Assembly (NCBI GenBank): GCA_012931725.1
Contig: CM022951.1
Span: 38,594,428-38,658,427, forward strand
Reading direction: 5' to 3'
DNA length: 64,000 bases
Origin: Litsea cubeba
Lineage: Eukaryota; Streptophyta; Magnoliopsida; Laurales; Lauraceae
In this document: one piece after another, positions 10,991 through 20,407 of the stretch
How the letters are laid out: each line of letters begins with the position of its first letter
Numbering within the stretch: the first letter of the stretch is position 1
Notes under the pieces: model-generated
Told to the model about the DNA's origin: nothing
Seen by the model: only the letters and a program-made list of their open reading frames with translations
Databases searched by the model: none
Program-made: the position numbers and the translations under genes

Positions 10991-12346
10991 CCGGCTGAGT
11001 GCAGAAATGCACTCTTTCTTCTTCCTTTCTGATTTTTCTTTCTTCCCTCCTTTCCTACAAAATTCCAAGATCATTTGGGCCCTCCTTTGGCCTTCCAAAC
11101 TCATCAAATCCCATCCAAAAATCATTCTAATTGGCCCAAACACAACACTTTTGAAAGCAAAGTTTTCTCCCTTTCTTTTGAACCCAAACACTTAACATAA
11201 AGAGATCAAATTTTCTAAATGACCAAGACAAAAACAAGCTTCTAATACATGGTAAAACCATAACATAAATGCAAATCCACATAACATTGATTCCTTCATT
11301 CAAAGCAAATCCATAAATCATAAAGAATTAGAGCATGATGAGCAAAAAGCCATGAAACTCAACAAGAACATGAAAACATCATATTAATTGGAAATCCACT
11401 TGCCTTGGTCAAGAGAAGATGCAAAAACACTCCATGAAAGTCTTCTAATGGCCTCAAGCTCCAAAATCATAAAACCCCCAAAATGGCTCAAAAGAAACCC
11501 TAGAAAACCAATCATTGCAAATCTCCATGACAACCCATTGCATGAGTGATGAAAACACTCTAAATGAAAAGGAGAACAAAGGTCTAAAGTTTAGAAAGCT
11601 ATTGCAAACCTTGAGAAATCCAAACAAGGAAGAAGAGCTTAGATGAGAGCCTTGCTCTAGCCCAAAAATCTTGAAAATAGGGTCTTTGGAAAGCTTGAGA
11701 GATGAGGAAGAACTTGGGGAGATCAATCTTCCAAGAGGACTCCACCAAATGAGAGTTTCAGATGAGAGAGAGAGTGAGGGAGGAGAGGGAAAAACCCTTG
11801 CTCAAAACCGTGCAAGAAGGAAATGAAGGAAGAGGAAGAGAGTTCCTCTTCTTAAGAGATGGGTTTTGTGGGTCCCATTCTTCACAAGGCTGAAAATGGC
11901 ATTTGCGGGCCCCGAACGAAAACGACGAAGAAGACAAAAACGATCGGCGAAATTTCTACTTTCCAAAAAGTATATTTTCCCCAATTTCTGAAATTTTCGA
12001 AATTCATGGACAGATTTAGTGAAAATGTCATTTTTGCCCATTTTCCTCGAAAAACGTGATTTCTGAGTTTCAAATCAAAATGGTCAAAACATGAAAGTTG
12101 TTAAACTTCATCAAATGAGTCAAAATACATCAAATCCAGAATTTTTAGAAATCAAAAGTAATTTCCCATAAAAATACAAATCATAAGGACCGGGTCAAAC
12201 CAAAGTCAACGGTCTTCAAAATCTCCAAGGCAAGGAAAAATCCGGTCAAACTCAAATACGCGGTCAAACTAAATCAAATCTCGCTTAAAAAGCTAAACCA
12301 CGATTAAAACAATGCTAAACAAAAGGATTGGGGTCGGGATCTTACA

Positions 12347-12690
12347 ATAGACAAGTTAAGGTTTTTTTGCAACAGTTTCTCTTTTGTGTCGCACATAATA
12401 TTTTACTCGCGACGCTGATGTCTTTGCATCGCAGATAATTATTATTAGCGACCTCCATCAATTCCGTCATAAAAATTTTAAGCTAAAAAAATAACTAATT
12501 TCTTCCATCCGCCACCATTATGGAAAAAAATTTATACAATTATTTGGGACGTAATTTTGACGTCGCAAATAATATTTAGTTGCAACAGTATATCTGCTGC
12601 GTCACAGATAATGAGTTTTTTTGCGATGTGAATTTAAATACGTCGGAGATAATAGTTTTATTAGCGACGTTAGTTTATAGCGTTGCAACT
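12347..12690 (+). repeat. CACTA subterminal repeats, right half of unit 2
   Basis: After the ATAGA duplication the sequence rejoins unit 2 and can be aligned to unit 1 from about 7862 to 8197, for example GATGTCTTTG and ATTATTATTAGCGAC. It ends near 12690, where unit 1 is followed by a new CACTACAAC. Confidence 0.78.
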
Positions 12691-13026
12691 ACGGATAAAA
12701 AAAAATTTGCGCTGCAATATCCCACATTAGTTCAATCTCCCGCATTTTCTTTCTTTTTTTTAATCGATCCCCCCCTTCTGTTCAGAGTGTTTTATAAATG
12801 AAACTCTCTATTCCCTCCTCTCTGCGCTTACTCTCTGTCTCTCTGCCCTAAATGCAAACAACCAAGATCCCGTCGACGATCCTCTGCAAGACGATAGAGA
12901 AATCCATCCCAATCAAGGAACAACTTCCCCATTACAAGCCTTTTGTTTTCTCTGTTCCTCCGCCTGTCCAGTCTTGGATCGCTGCTTCTTCGATGCATGG
13001 AATGGAGAAGAGGAAGAGTTAAAGGT
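12691..13026 (+). other. probable CACTA 5' leader, left of the SIRE insertion
   Basis: A block at about 12822-12928, including CAAGATCCCGTCGACGATCC, recurs at 41604-41712 on the other side of the SIRE element. The target site therefore held two diverged tandem copies of a leader-like segment before insertion. No coding frame is evident. The segment ends with AAGGT (13022-13026), the left target duplication of the SIRE element. Confidence 0.55.
12793..12799 (+). promoter_or_regulatory. predicted TATA box of the CACTA transposase transcript
   Basis: TATAAAT lies just after the subterminal repeats and about 30 bp before a CT-rich stretch (TCTCTGCGCTTACTC) that looks like a plant 5' leader. The transposase gene is downstream on the same strand, beyond the SIRE insertion. 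The start site is inferred, not proven. Confidence 0.45.
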
Positions 13027-14319
13027 TGAAAGTGCAACTAGGTTCAATGAATAAGTCCTAGAAGGGGGGTGGATAAGACAAAAGGAATTCTAATGCCAAT
13101 TTTAAACTTATTAGGCCAATTTTAATCTCAACTTGGAATAATAGTCACACATAACAAAATAACTTGTTTGAATTATAAGTTCAATGTGTGTGTGCTTAAA
13201 TAATCAGAGACACTCTAATTTGAAACAAGATAGTAAGCACAAGAGATTTATAGTGGTTCAGTCACATAGACCTACATCCACTCTCAAGGGTCACACAGTC
13301 CCTTGGTTCCACTATAAAGAATCAAACTACACAAGTACTGATTCTAACTCAATTTTGTTACTGAGGTTCGATCACACAGATCTAATCACCACACATAATT
13401 TTTTAGAGTGGTTGACACACACAGATTCAATCCACTGTCACAAAGATATAAATTTGAATGGAGGGCGAACACTTGCCTTTGATGAAGATCGAAAGTGTTC
13501 GAGGAAGCTTTTGACCGTGATTAAAGCTTTTTACCTCTTACAGCTAGCTTGGTGTTGATGATGAAACTCTATTGAGATGCACAACCAAGTTGTAGAGGTT
13601 TGATTTCTAGGGTAGAAATGAGAGATAGCTTTATGGATTAGGATACCCTAGATTTGGCTTCTCAAAGCACACTCCTTAGAGCTAAGGAAGCCCTTGGATT
13701 TTTCAAGATAGAATCTAAGTATGTTTGGAAGAAGCTTTGAGAACTTGGGAAAGGTTTACAAGAATTTAGAACAAAGGCTCTTCAAAAATTGGACTCCTTG
13801 ATGTTGAAAATGGGCTTCAGGTATTTATAGAAAAGTTTCAACGGTCATAAAACGGCTAGTGAACAGTGACTAGTGTTACTGTTCAAACGGCTAGTGAATA
13901 GTGAACAGTGTTACTGTTCATGCGGCTAGCCGCGAGGTAACTGAAAAACCATTTTAAGAGAGTTTTTGCTCTCTTGAAAAGTAACCGCAAGGTGACCAAA
14001 AACCATTGCGGTTAGCCGACTTCTGAGGCCTGTTTTGAGTCTTGAAAAAGCTGAAAAATAATCTCTAAAACCCTATTAAATAAGCCATTAAACTAAGGAT
14101 TTTTAGGGCCATGTCTTGGTTGGTTTGGAGTCCCATTTACATGAATAGGTTGGCACACATATGGACGTCTTCTTTTATGAATCCGGGCCTTCCAAGACTT
14201 GATCTTCTGCCTTCAAACTTGATCTTCCTTGAGAAATTCTGAGAGGCAAGATCTTGGATTCTTCGACACGGAATTGACAATACAAAAACAAGTGCTCATA
14301 GAAAAATATGGCACTAACA
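13027..14319 (-). repeat. 3' LTR of the SIRE-like element, 1293 bp
   Basis: The edges on plus are TGAAAGTGCAAC and ...GCACTAACA. It pairs with 40192-41598. A minus-strand TATA box CTATAAATAC lies at 13821-13830. The region 13855-13925 has GTGAACAGT and ACTGTTCA in inverted orientation. Confidence 0.9.
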
Positions 14320-15170
14320 ATATCCCCCTTTGTCAATTTCGTGGCAAAACACCTATTCTTGATTGAAATACAACAAATGGACTCAAATACAACTAAGATT
14401 ACAAGAGTACATGATCTTTACAAAAGATACAACAATTACAACTCAAGGACTCATGACTCTAAATACTCCCCCTGAGAATGTGCTTTGTCTCTTAAAGATA
14501 TACCTGCATAAGACATTGACATACACATTCTATGGTGGAATTGCTACTCCCCCTTAATTGTTAGTCACAAAATATCATAGATACAATGTGTTTTCACCCT
14601 TTGTTCTACACTCTCCCCCTTTGTTTAATCTCTCCATTTTCAGGATTCAATCCATTTATTCTCCCCCTTTTTTGTCACAAATTGACAAAGAGATGTCCCG
14701 ATGAAGCATATGGATACTATAGAGAGATAAGGAGAAGTGAGATATATCAATATTTAGCATATTATGATATCAAGGACATAAAAAGATTCACCTATAAGCA
14801 TAGAGGGGTTAGCAAGCATGATATCAAAAGATTTGACTATAAAGAGATGTAATCATGCTAAGATGGAATTGAACTATATAAATCAACTAAGAAAGTCCAT
14901 ATCAATTCCATGAATCCATTTAAGGATTCTCTAAGTCCTTCAAATGATACAAACCAATTGAAGAGTAAGGACTCAATAAAGATCATATGAAATTTCATTT
15001 CATTGACCTTTTTCACCACTTAACCGTAGTGATGAACCTGCATAATCATACTGATATAACTATGAAGCACATCATATTCATATATGTGTCTCCATGATCC
15101 TCAAATATGAATTCTCATTTTATCATCTTAAAGATGTCTACTCCCCCTTAACATCATTCTCTTCTTTTTG
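14320..15170 (-). other. 3' polypurine tract and repeated PPT-like motifs
   Basis: On minus, AAAGGGGGATATTG runs straight into the TGTTAGTG start of the 3' LTR (tract 14321-14331). Similar purine runs (AAGGGGGAG and variants) recur near 14467, 14549, 14622, 14662 and 15142, often next to GACAAA. Multiple PPT-like tracts are a recognised trait of SIRE-type elements. No sense-strand envelope-like frame survives here. Confidence 0.7.
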
Positions 15171-15653
15171 TCAGAAATTGATAAAGAGATGTAAAAACTG
15201 AAAGAAACTTTGGAAGCTAATCACAGAAATTAGAGAACAGAAGGTAGATAATTCATGCAAGCATAGATAATAGATGGGCCTCGATTAGACAGGGCCGAGG
15301 GCATTCAAGTTCATCCCCCACAATTCTTACTGGTCCTAAGTGAGTGTAACCCAAATTCATGCACATCACGAAAGCCCAAGCCCACCCAATCCAAGCCCGC
15401 AAAGAGATGTACTCTGGAACCACCCATGTCCGACAGAACCTGCAAAGGCTAGAGGCCTAGATTTATCAACTGGATACAGAAGATTATTGACAAATCCGCT
15501 GGATGTTGTTGACAAACAAGAAAAATAGGGACATCCCGCATTTAATTTCAATGGCTTAGCTAAGTAGCTTTTGAAAATCTGCATCCAACAGATTTTCAAT
15601 CTGGAAAAGCAAGATTTGAAGAGATGAGGGTTTATCTTGTTCGAAATCCATCT

Positions 15654-15661
15654 CTATAAGA
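15654..15661 (+). promoter_or_regulatory. TATA-like box ahead of the antisense frame in the SIRE element
   Basis: CTATAAGA lies 73 bp upstream of the ATG at 15734 on plus, opposite to gag-pol. The spacing suits a transcription start near 15685 with a short leader. Motif-based only. Confidence 0.4.
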
Positions 15662-15733
15662 ACAGTCTTAGCTATATCTAATTTGTATCAACACTTCATC
15701 TTGTCATCTGCATTCTTATTCCTCAAAGTTTCA

Positions 15734-16180
15734 ATGGCTCAACAATTTCCTTTTAGTACTTCTTCTGATCAAGAGATGAGGTATTCTTTACCTCAATCCC
15801 AAACTTTTTCTGCATCTGTTTTAGGTTCCATGATACCAAGGCGACAAGAGAGAGTTTTGGCTAATAAATCGGATGAAGATGCCATTTATGAGCTTGTGAG
15901 TCTCTAAACTCAATACTCATCATCCATTGTCTCATTTTCCGATCAGTTGCAGTCCAAAACTCACAAGACAGAAAAGTTTATTGAGGAGATCGATGTACTG
16001 CAACGGCTTCTTCTCGAGTCTAATAGAAAAATAGTAGAGTTGAAGCAACATAATAAGGATTTAAGATCCTTGCTTACCTCTTCAATTCGATTGCCTAATC
16101 CTTTAGACAAGGATTGCATGATGATCTATGAAAAGCAAAAGCATTTGAATGATGAGGCTAGAAGTCTCAAGTTCTTGTAA
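15734..16180 (+). pseudogene. antisense coiled-coil reading frame in the SIRE 3' region
   Basis: This frame starts at 15734 (MAQQFPFSTSSDQ) on the strand opposite to the retroelement genes. It spans 149 codons with a single in-frame TAA at 15905-15907, after which the same frame continues to the stop at 16178-16180. The second half (from about codon 72) has heptad-like spacing of leucine and isoleucine (FIEEIDVLQRLLLES, then IVELKQHNKDL), so a coiled coil is likely. The TAA is consistent with a CAA glutamine codon having changed. The 5' end sits behind a TATA-like box. I do not recognise the family. It could be an accessory gene of the SIRE element or a captured host fragment. Because the frame resumes cleanly after one stop, I think it was once coding. 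Confidence 0.5.
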
Positions 16181-16971
16181 GACATTGAGAAAAATATTCA
16201 ATAAATATTCATGGCATGCATCATTTCGATTTTTCTTCTAATCATTGTTGACACCAAAAATGTCACTTTGCCTTTTCAAGATCCAAAGAGCTACATGAAG
16301 TCGCAACCTGCCATAAATAGGCAATGCTGCTTCCAAAATAAAATCTTGTCAGAATCAAACAAAAACTGCAAGATTCTTCCAGACAGCCAAAAGAGGAGTA
16401 CACAAGAAGTTTCGGGCCATTTCAAAATCATTTGGCCTAACTTCGCTTCTCCGACAGCCAAATCAGGCCTCTCGGCGACAAAAGCTCTCCGGGACCATGG
16501 TTTCCAAGACAGAACCTATGGATCATCTTAAAATGACTCCAATAGGTTCCCTGTCAAATTTCAAGTCAATCGGACATCGGTTGACCACACATCAAACCGC
16601 GACATCTTCATCGCGACAAAAAGCAAGTCTGCAGGTGATAGGACCCCAAACGGCTTCGAAACTCAAACAAAAGCCTATGGTTGGTCTTATTTATTGCTCA
16701 GGAGGCTTCACACCAAATTTCAGGTCATTCCGACATCGTTTGACCCAGTTTCAGCTTCTGACGGAAAATCGGCAGCTCTGCGCGACAAAGTCTTCGGCTT
16801 TCTCAGGAAATTGGAAACTTTGCAAAATAAAATGCAAGGATTCTCATCAGGTTTCCTACAAAGAAATCAGGCCAATAAATGGTCAAAATGTCAAGGAAAA
16901 GTACAGAAGAAAAAAGAATCAGAAAAAAGCAAAAACGGACGCAAAACGGGACACGAAAGGGGGAAAAACCC

Positions 16972-17023
16972 CCCAGGGTCGCAGACCCCTGCGACCCTGG
17001 GCCAGGGTCGCCGGCGACCTTGG
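16972..17023. other. paired GC-rich hairpins in the Tat LTR
   Basis: CCCAGGGTCGCAG, loop ACCC, CTGCGACCCTGGG is a 13-bp perfect stem (16972-17001). It is followed at once by CCAGGGTCGCCGGCGACCTTGG (17002-17023), an 11-bp stem with no loop and one mismatch. The same block occurs near 33416-33470, and in the third LTR (about 60010-60090) it has gained an extra repeat of the arm. Confidence 0.88.
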
Positions 17024-17700
17024 ACCCCGGGGTCGCCGGGAAAGCCCCGGAAACCCCGGTTTTCGCCGTTTTTTTCGCGATTCGAGGAGCCCAGCCCCTG
17101 GTACTTTCCAAAATTCATGCTTTTGAGACACCAAGTCCTCTGACATCCGTCCAAAACACGGGTAAATCATCAAGAGTATCAAAGACAGTATTGATCACCA
17201 CCCGGTCAACCAAAAAAAGTGTGCTTTCCACCCGACCGATCGAGAAATCGACAGGACAGATGGCACCGACCCGCTGTTGGCAACAAACACCTGAAATTAC
17301 ATGATCATCTGATGTCGATCTACATGAAGATCCATCAATGATCATCAACAGAAGAATCTCAAAAGACGTGGCACGGCCCGCGACTCTTCAGCTGCTCGGC
17401 GACCACTTAATGCGATTAATTGACTAACTTTATTACAGTCGTTAATCCATTTCTTTGGACGGCCCAATCAGAAGCAAGCATTCGGGAGTTACAAGTCAAG
17501 AGATTCATGGCATTTAACCCATGAAACTCCTCCCATCATGGCGATTAAAGGCGATTAAATGCCCTCAATCTCCTCCGGCCAATCAGAAGCCAAGAAAAAG
17601 GAGTTACAAAATAAACAATTCAATTTTTGTAACTCCTCCCATTATGCGGCTTAATGACAATAAAAGCCCATAAACCCACCTAAAAGGCTACCTAAAAGCC

Positions 17701-17708
17701 TATAAATA
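17701..17708 (+). promoter_or_regulatory. LTR promoter TATA box, Tat copy A 5' LTR
   Basis: GCCTATAAATAGGAGGG is a textbook plant TATA context. Transcription would start about 30 bp on, in the purine-rich AACAACAGAGACAGACAAC stretch. The same sequence is at 34145-34152 and 60767-60774. Confidence 0.75.
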
Positions 17709-18203
17709 GGAGGGCTCTCCAAGAAGAACAACAGAGACAGACAACAAACATCAGCAGACAGCAGTCAGAAATCCAGAGAAAGAAAAAGAGAGAAAACTCT
17801 GCGGAAGTTCTACACCGGCCACCGCAACAAGGTGACAAAAGTCCCTTGGGGGGTACCCCCCCCCCCAAGGTCCTTGCCTTCTCCTCCTGCCTCCAATGGC
17901 TTAGATATGGCTTTTCAGCCCGTCTACTCGGTTTTTTATTGGACATAGGACCTTCCTTTGGTCTTTGTCTTCTAAAAACCTGAGGTTATAGCCAAGCCAA
18001 GCGAATCAAATAGCATCCTCTGTTCTCATCTGCATGGATGATGGCGAAGCCCACATATGGCTTGCGACCGTCAATCTAAACGAGTCCCCCACAATCTCCT
18101 GAGAAGTTAGATCCTCCTTTTCTTGCTTTTCATTGTAGTTTGTATTTTTTCAAAAGAGACAAAAATCACAATTCTTGTCTTTCATTATTGATAAGGGTTG
18201 TAA

Positions 18204-18280
18204 ATCGGCTATAAACGCCAAAATCGGCTATAAACGCCAAAAATCGGCTATAAACGCCAAAATCGGCTATAAATGCCAAA
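18204..18280. repeat. CGGCTATAAACGCC tandem repeat in the LTR (four units)
   Basis: The unit is about 19-20 bp. The 3' LTR of the same element has five units (34646-34740) and copy B has four (61271-61345), so unit number changes between otherwise near-identical LTRs. Confidence 0.9.
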
Positions 18281-18555
18281 GAAATCGCCTTTCACGGCAA
18301 ACTAAGAAAAATGTCTCTTTTCTTAAATATATGTGCAATGGAAAACTTGAAAGAAGTTGATTTCCTTTTTACTTGCGAAGGTTGATCTCCGGATCACCAC
18401 TTGCAATTCCAAGTAAAAATAGAAAATCTGGCACACCCACAAAAAAAGAAATGTTGATGCACGCCCCTGCCCCCCGGTTACGAAAGGGTCGGACCCGACG
18501 GACTCCCACGTCCGCCGACCTCGGTAGAACCGAGCAGGAGCGCGGTCCATCAAGC

Positions 18556-18571
18556 TGGCATCACCCGGTGG
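18556..18571 (+). other. putative primer-binding site, Tat copy A
   Basis: TGGCATCACCCGGTGG begins three bases after the LTR end. It has the TGG start expected from pairing with a tRNA CCA tail and is identical in copy B. I do not assign the tRNA. Confidence 0.6.
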
Positions 18572-18779
18572 GACTCGTTTATTTGAGAACACGATGCTAG
18601 AAATGAAATATTTGCATATCATATATTTTGCTCTATGCTTATATTTCTTTTCTCGATTCCTTGGCTACTTTATAATTGGTGGCCTATGTTGAATTCCGCA
18701 TAATAAAAATGAGATAAGATTTTTTGTTTGGAAATTTCTAATTCTTTGAATTTATTTCCACTCTTTCTCTTTTCAAAAA

Positions 18780-20407
18780 AAAAAAAACAAAAAAATTTTA
18801 GATTTTTCATTTTTGGATTCAAAATTGAGAAACCTTGATCCGTTCCTATCGTTCATCGCGCTTGCAGAAATGTTGAGCCTGTTCGACTAAGGTTTTGGGC
18901 CATGGTTTCTCTTCGATGAGTTCATTAAAAATCAAAAAATAAAAAAATATATATATATATATAAAAAATATTTTTAGATTTCTCAATTTGGATTCAAAAT
19001 TGAGAAACCTTGATCCATTCCTATCGTTCATCGCGCTTGCAGAAATGTTGAGCCTGTTCGACTAAGGTTTTGGGCCATGGTTTCTCTTCGATGAGTTCAT
19101 TAAAAATAAAAAATATATATATATATATATAAAAAAGTAAAAAAAAAAAAATTAGATTTCTCAATTTGGATTCAAAATTGAGAAACCTTGATCCGTTCCT
19201 ATCGTTCATCGCGCTTGCAGAAATGTTGAGCCTGTTCGACTAAGGTTTTGGACCATTGTTTCTCTTCGATGAATTCATAAAAATAAAAATAAAATAAAAA
19301 ATATATATAAAAAAAAAGACATAGACCACTAAGGTTAAACCAACTGTGTTCTTTGATCATGGTTGATTCAAAGAAAAGCCTTGTCCAGAGTGTGGAGACA
19401 GCTTGACTGTTCTAGGCAAGGGTCCTCCAAACGGGTTCATTAAGTAATCCTACCCTTACCTGGGGGCAATTCTATCAATCAAGATTTCATAAGACCGGGT
19501 TAGGAGGCCTATGTGTACTCTCTCGTCTTTTAAATAAATAAAAAAAATATAAATAAAAAAAAATAAAAAAAATTTTAAAATAAAAAAATAAAAATAAAAA
19601 AAAAATTTCAAAAAAAAAATCTTAAAAAAAAAAAAAAATAAAAAATAAAAAAAAAGATTTAAAAAAAAAAAAAAAAAAGATTTTTTAAAAAAAAAAAAAA
19701 AAAAACTTCAAAAAAAAAAAAAAAAAAAACTTCCGTCATTTTGGGTTTAGATTAGAGAAATCTTGGTCTTCTCCTTTCTGAGCACTGGCGCTCGCGGAAA
19801 TCGCTGAGCCCGTGTTCAGATTGGAGTGCCTTTTGCTCTCTTTGATGAACCCGATATTGGCCTTTCAAAAAAAAAAACTCGTCATTTTTAGATTCAGATC
19901 CGAGAAATCATGGTTCATTTCTTTCTGAGCACTGGCGCTCGCGGAAATCGCTGAGCCCGTGTTCAGATTGGAATACCATCTGCTCTCTTTGATGAATCCA
20001 ATCTTGACCTTTCAAAACAGAGAATCTCATCTCATAGATGCGGTCTCAAAACATTTGTGTCTAGCGGTACTAGTACGCCCTTTCAGGGTCTACTGTATTG
20101 CGACCGGCACATCTGTAACTCCTACTTTATATTCTTCTTACCTCGAGCAAGCTCTGCTTCTCGATAAGTCGAATTTAAGTTCACAATTGCTTCTAGCAGT
20201 CACTGGGATGCCCATTCTGGGCTTACCATACCTGCGATCAGAACAATTGTACCCTCTATGGCATTTTGCCTTCCTCATATTGCTTGGGTCATCTACCTCG
20301 AGCAATTTGAAAAGACGAAACCATAGAACTTCCCATTTATGATCATTATATTCTTGTGATTACTAATGGATGTGGTCTTGTTTCAGAAATTTTCGAAAAA
20401 ACTAACA
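18780..20407 (+). repeat. Tat copy A untranslated leader with tandem repeats and A-rich tracts
   Basis: A unit of about 175 bp containing CCTATCGTTCATCGCGCTTG is present three times (18790-19310), separated by AT microsatellites. A-rich low-complexity sequence follows (19540-19735), then two units of about 130 bp containing GAGCACTGGCGCTCGCGG (19735-19990). From 20386 the sequence TTGTTTCAG|AAATTT resembles a splice acceptor just before the gag start, so a leader intron is possible. The region is non-coding as far as I can tell. Confidence 0.8.

Larger units (their letters stand above)
8537..12346 (-). mobile_element. Tekay-like solo LTR, 3810 bp, target duplication ATAGA
   Basis: The edges are TGTCACGCCCC and ...GGATCTTACA, flanked by ATAGA at 8532-8536 and 12347-12351. 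There is no PBS, polypurine tract or pol, and the whole length fits one LTR. It resembles the 4064-7183 LTR in several blocks, including CAGACACGACGGTCTGGCA (about 9081 versus 4645) and the segment around 11930. Orientation is minus, judged by that similarity. A solo LTR forms when the two LTRs of one element recombine (family knowledge). Confidence 0.85.
16246..18552 (+). repeat. 5' LTR of Tat copy A, 2307 bp
   Basis: It starts TGTTGACACCAAAAATG and ends GCGGTCCATCA. The same LTR occurs at 32689-35012 and 59286-61619. It contains a GC-rich hairpin pair (16972-17023), a TATA box (17701-17708) and four copies of an ATCGGCTATAAACGCC unit (18204-18280). Confidence 0.93.

Noticed and set aside
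13184..13558. 124-codon plus-strand frame in the SIRE 3' LTR, repeated at 40348-40722
   Set aside because: It lies inside an LTR, is on the antisense strand, has no domain, and is shared only because the two LTRs are copies of each other.
16497..17304. Overlapping long frames on both strands in the Tat LTR (also at 33078-33748 and 59387-60362)
   Set aside because: They occupy several frames over the same GC-rich hairpin block in non-coding LTR sequence. C-run length differences between copies shift the frames, so no protein is conserved.
19959..20342. 127-codon leader frame present in both Tat copies (63008-63391)
   Set aside because: Most of the few differences between copies change the residue, there is no domain, and it lies in the repeat-rich leader. 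Shared openness is explained by recent common origin.
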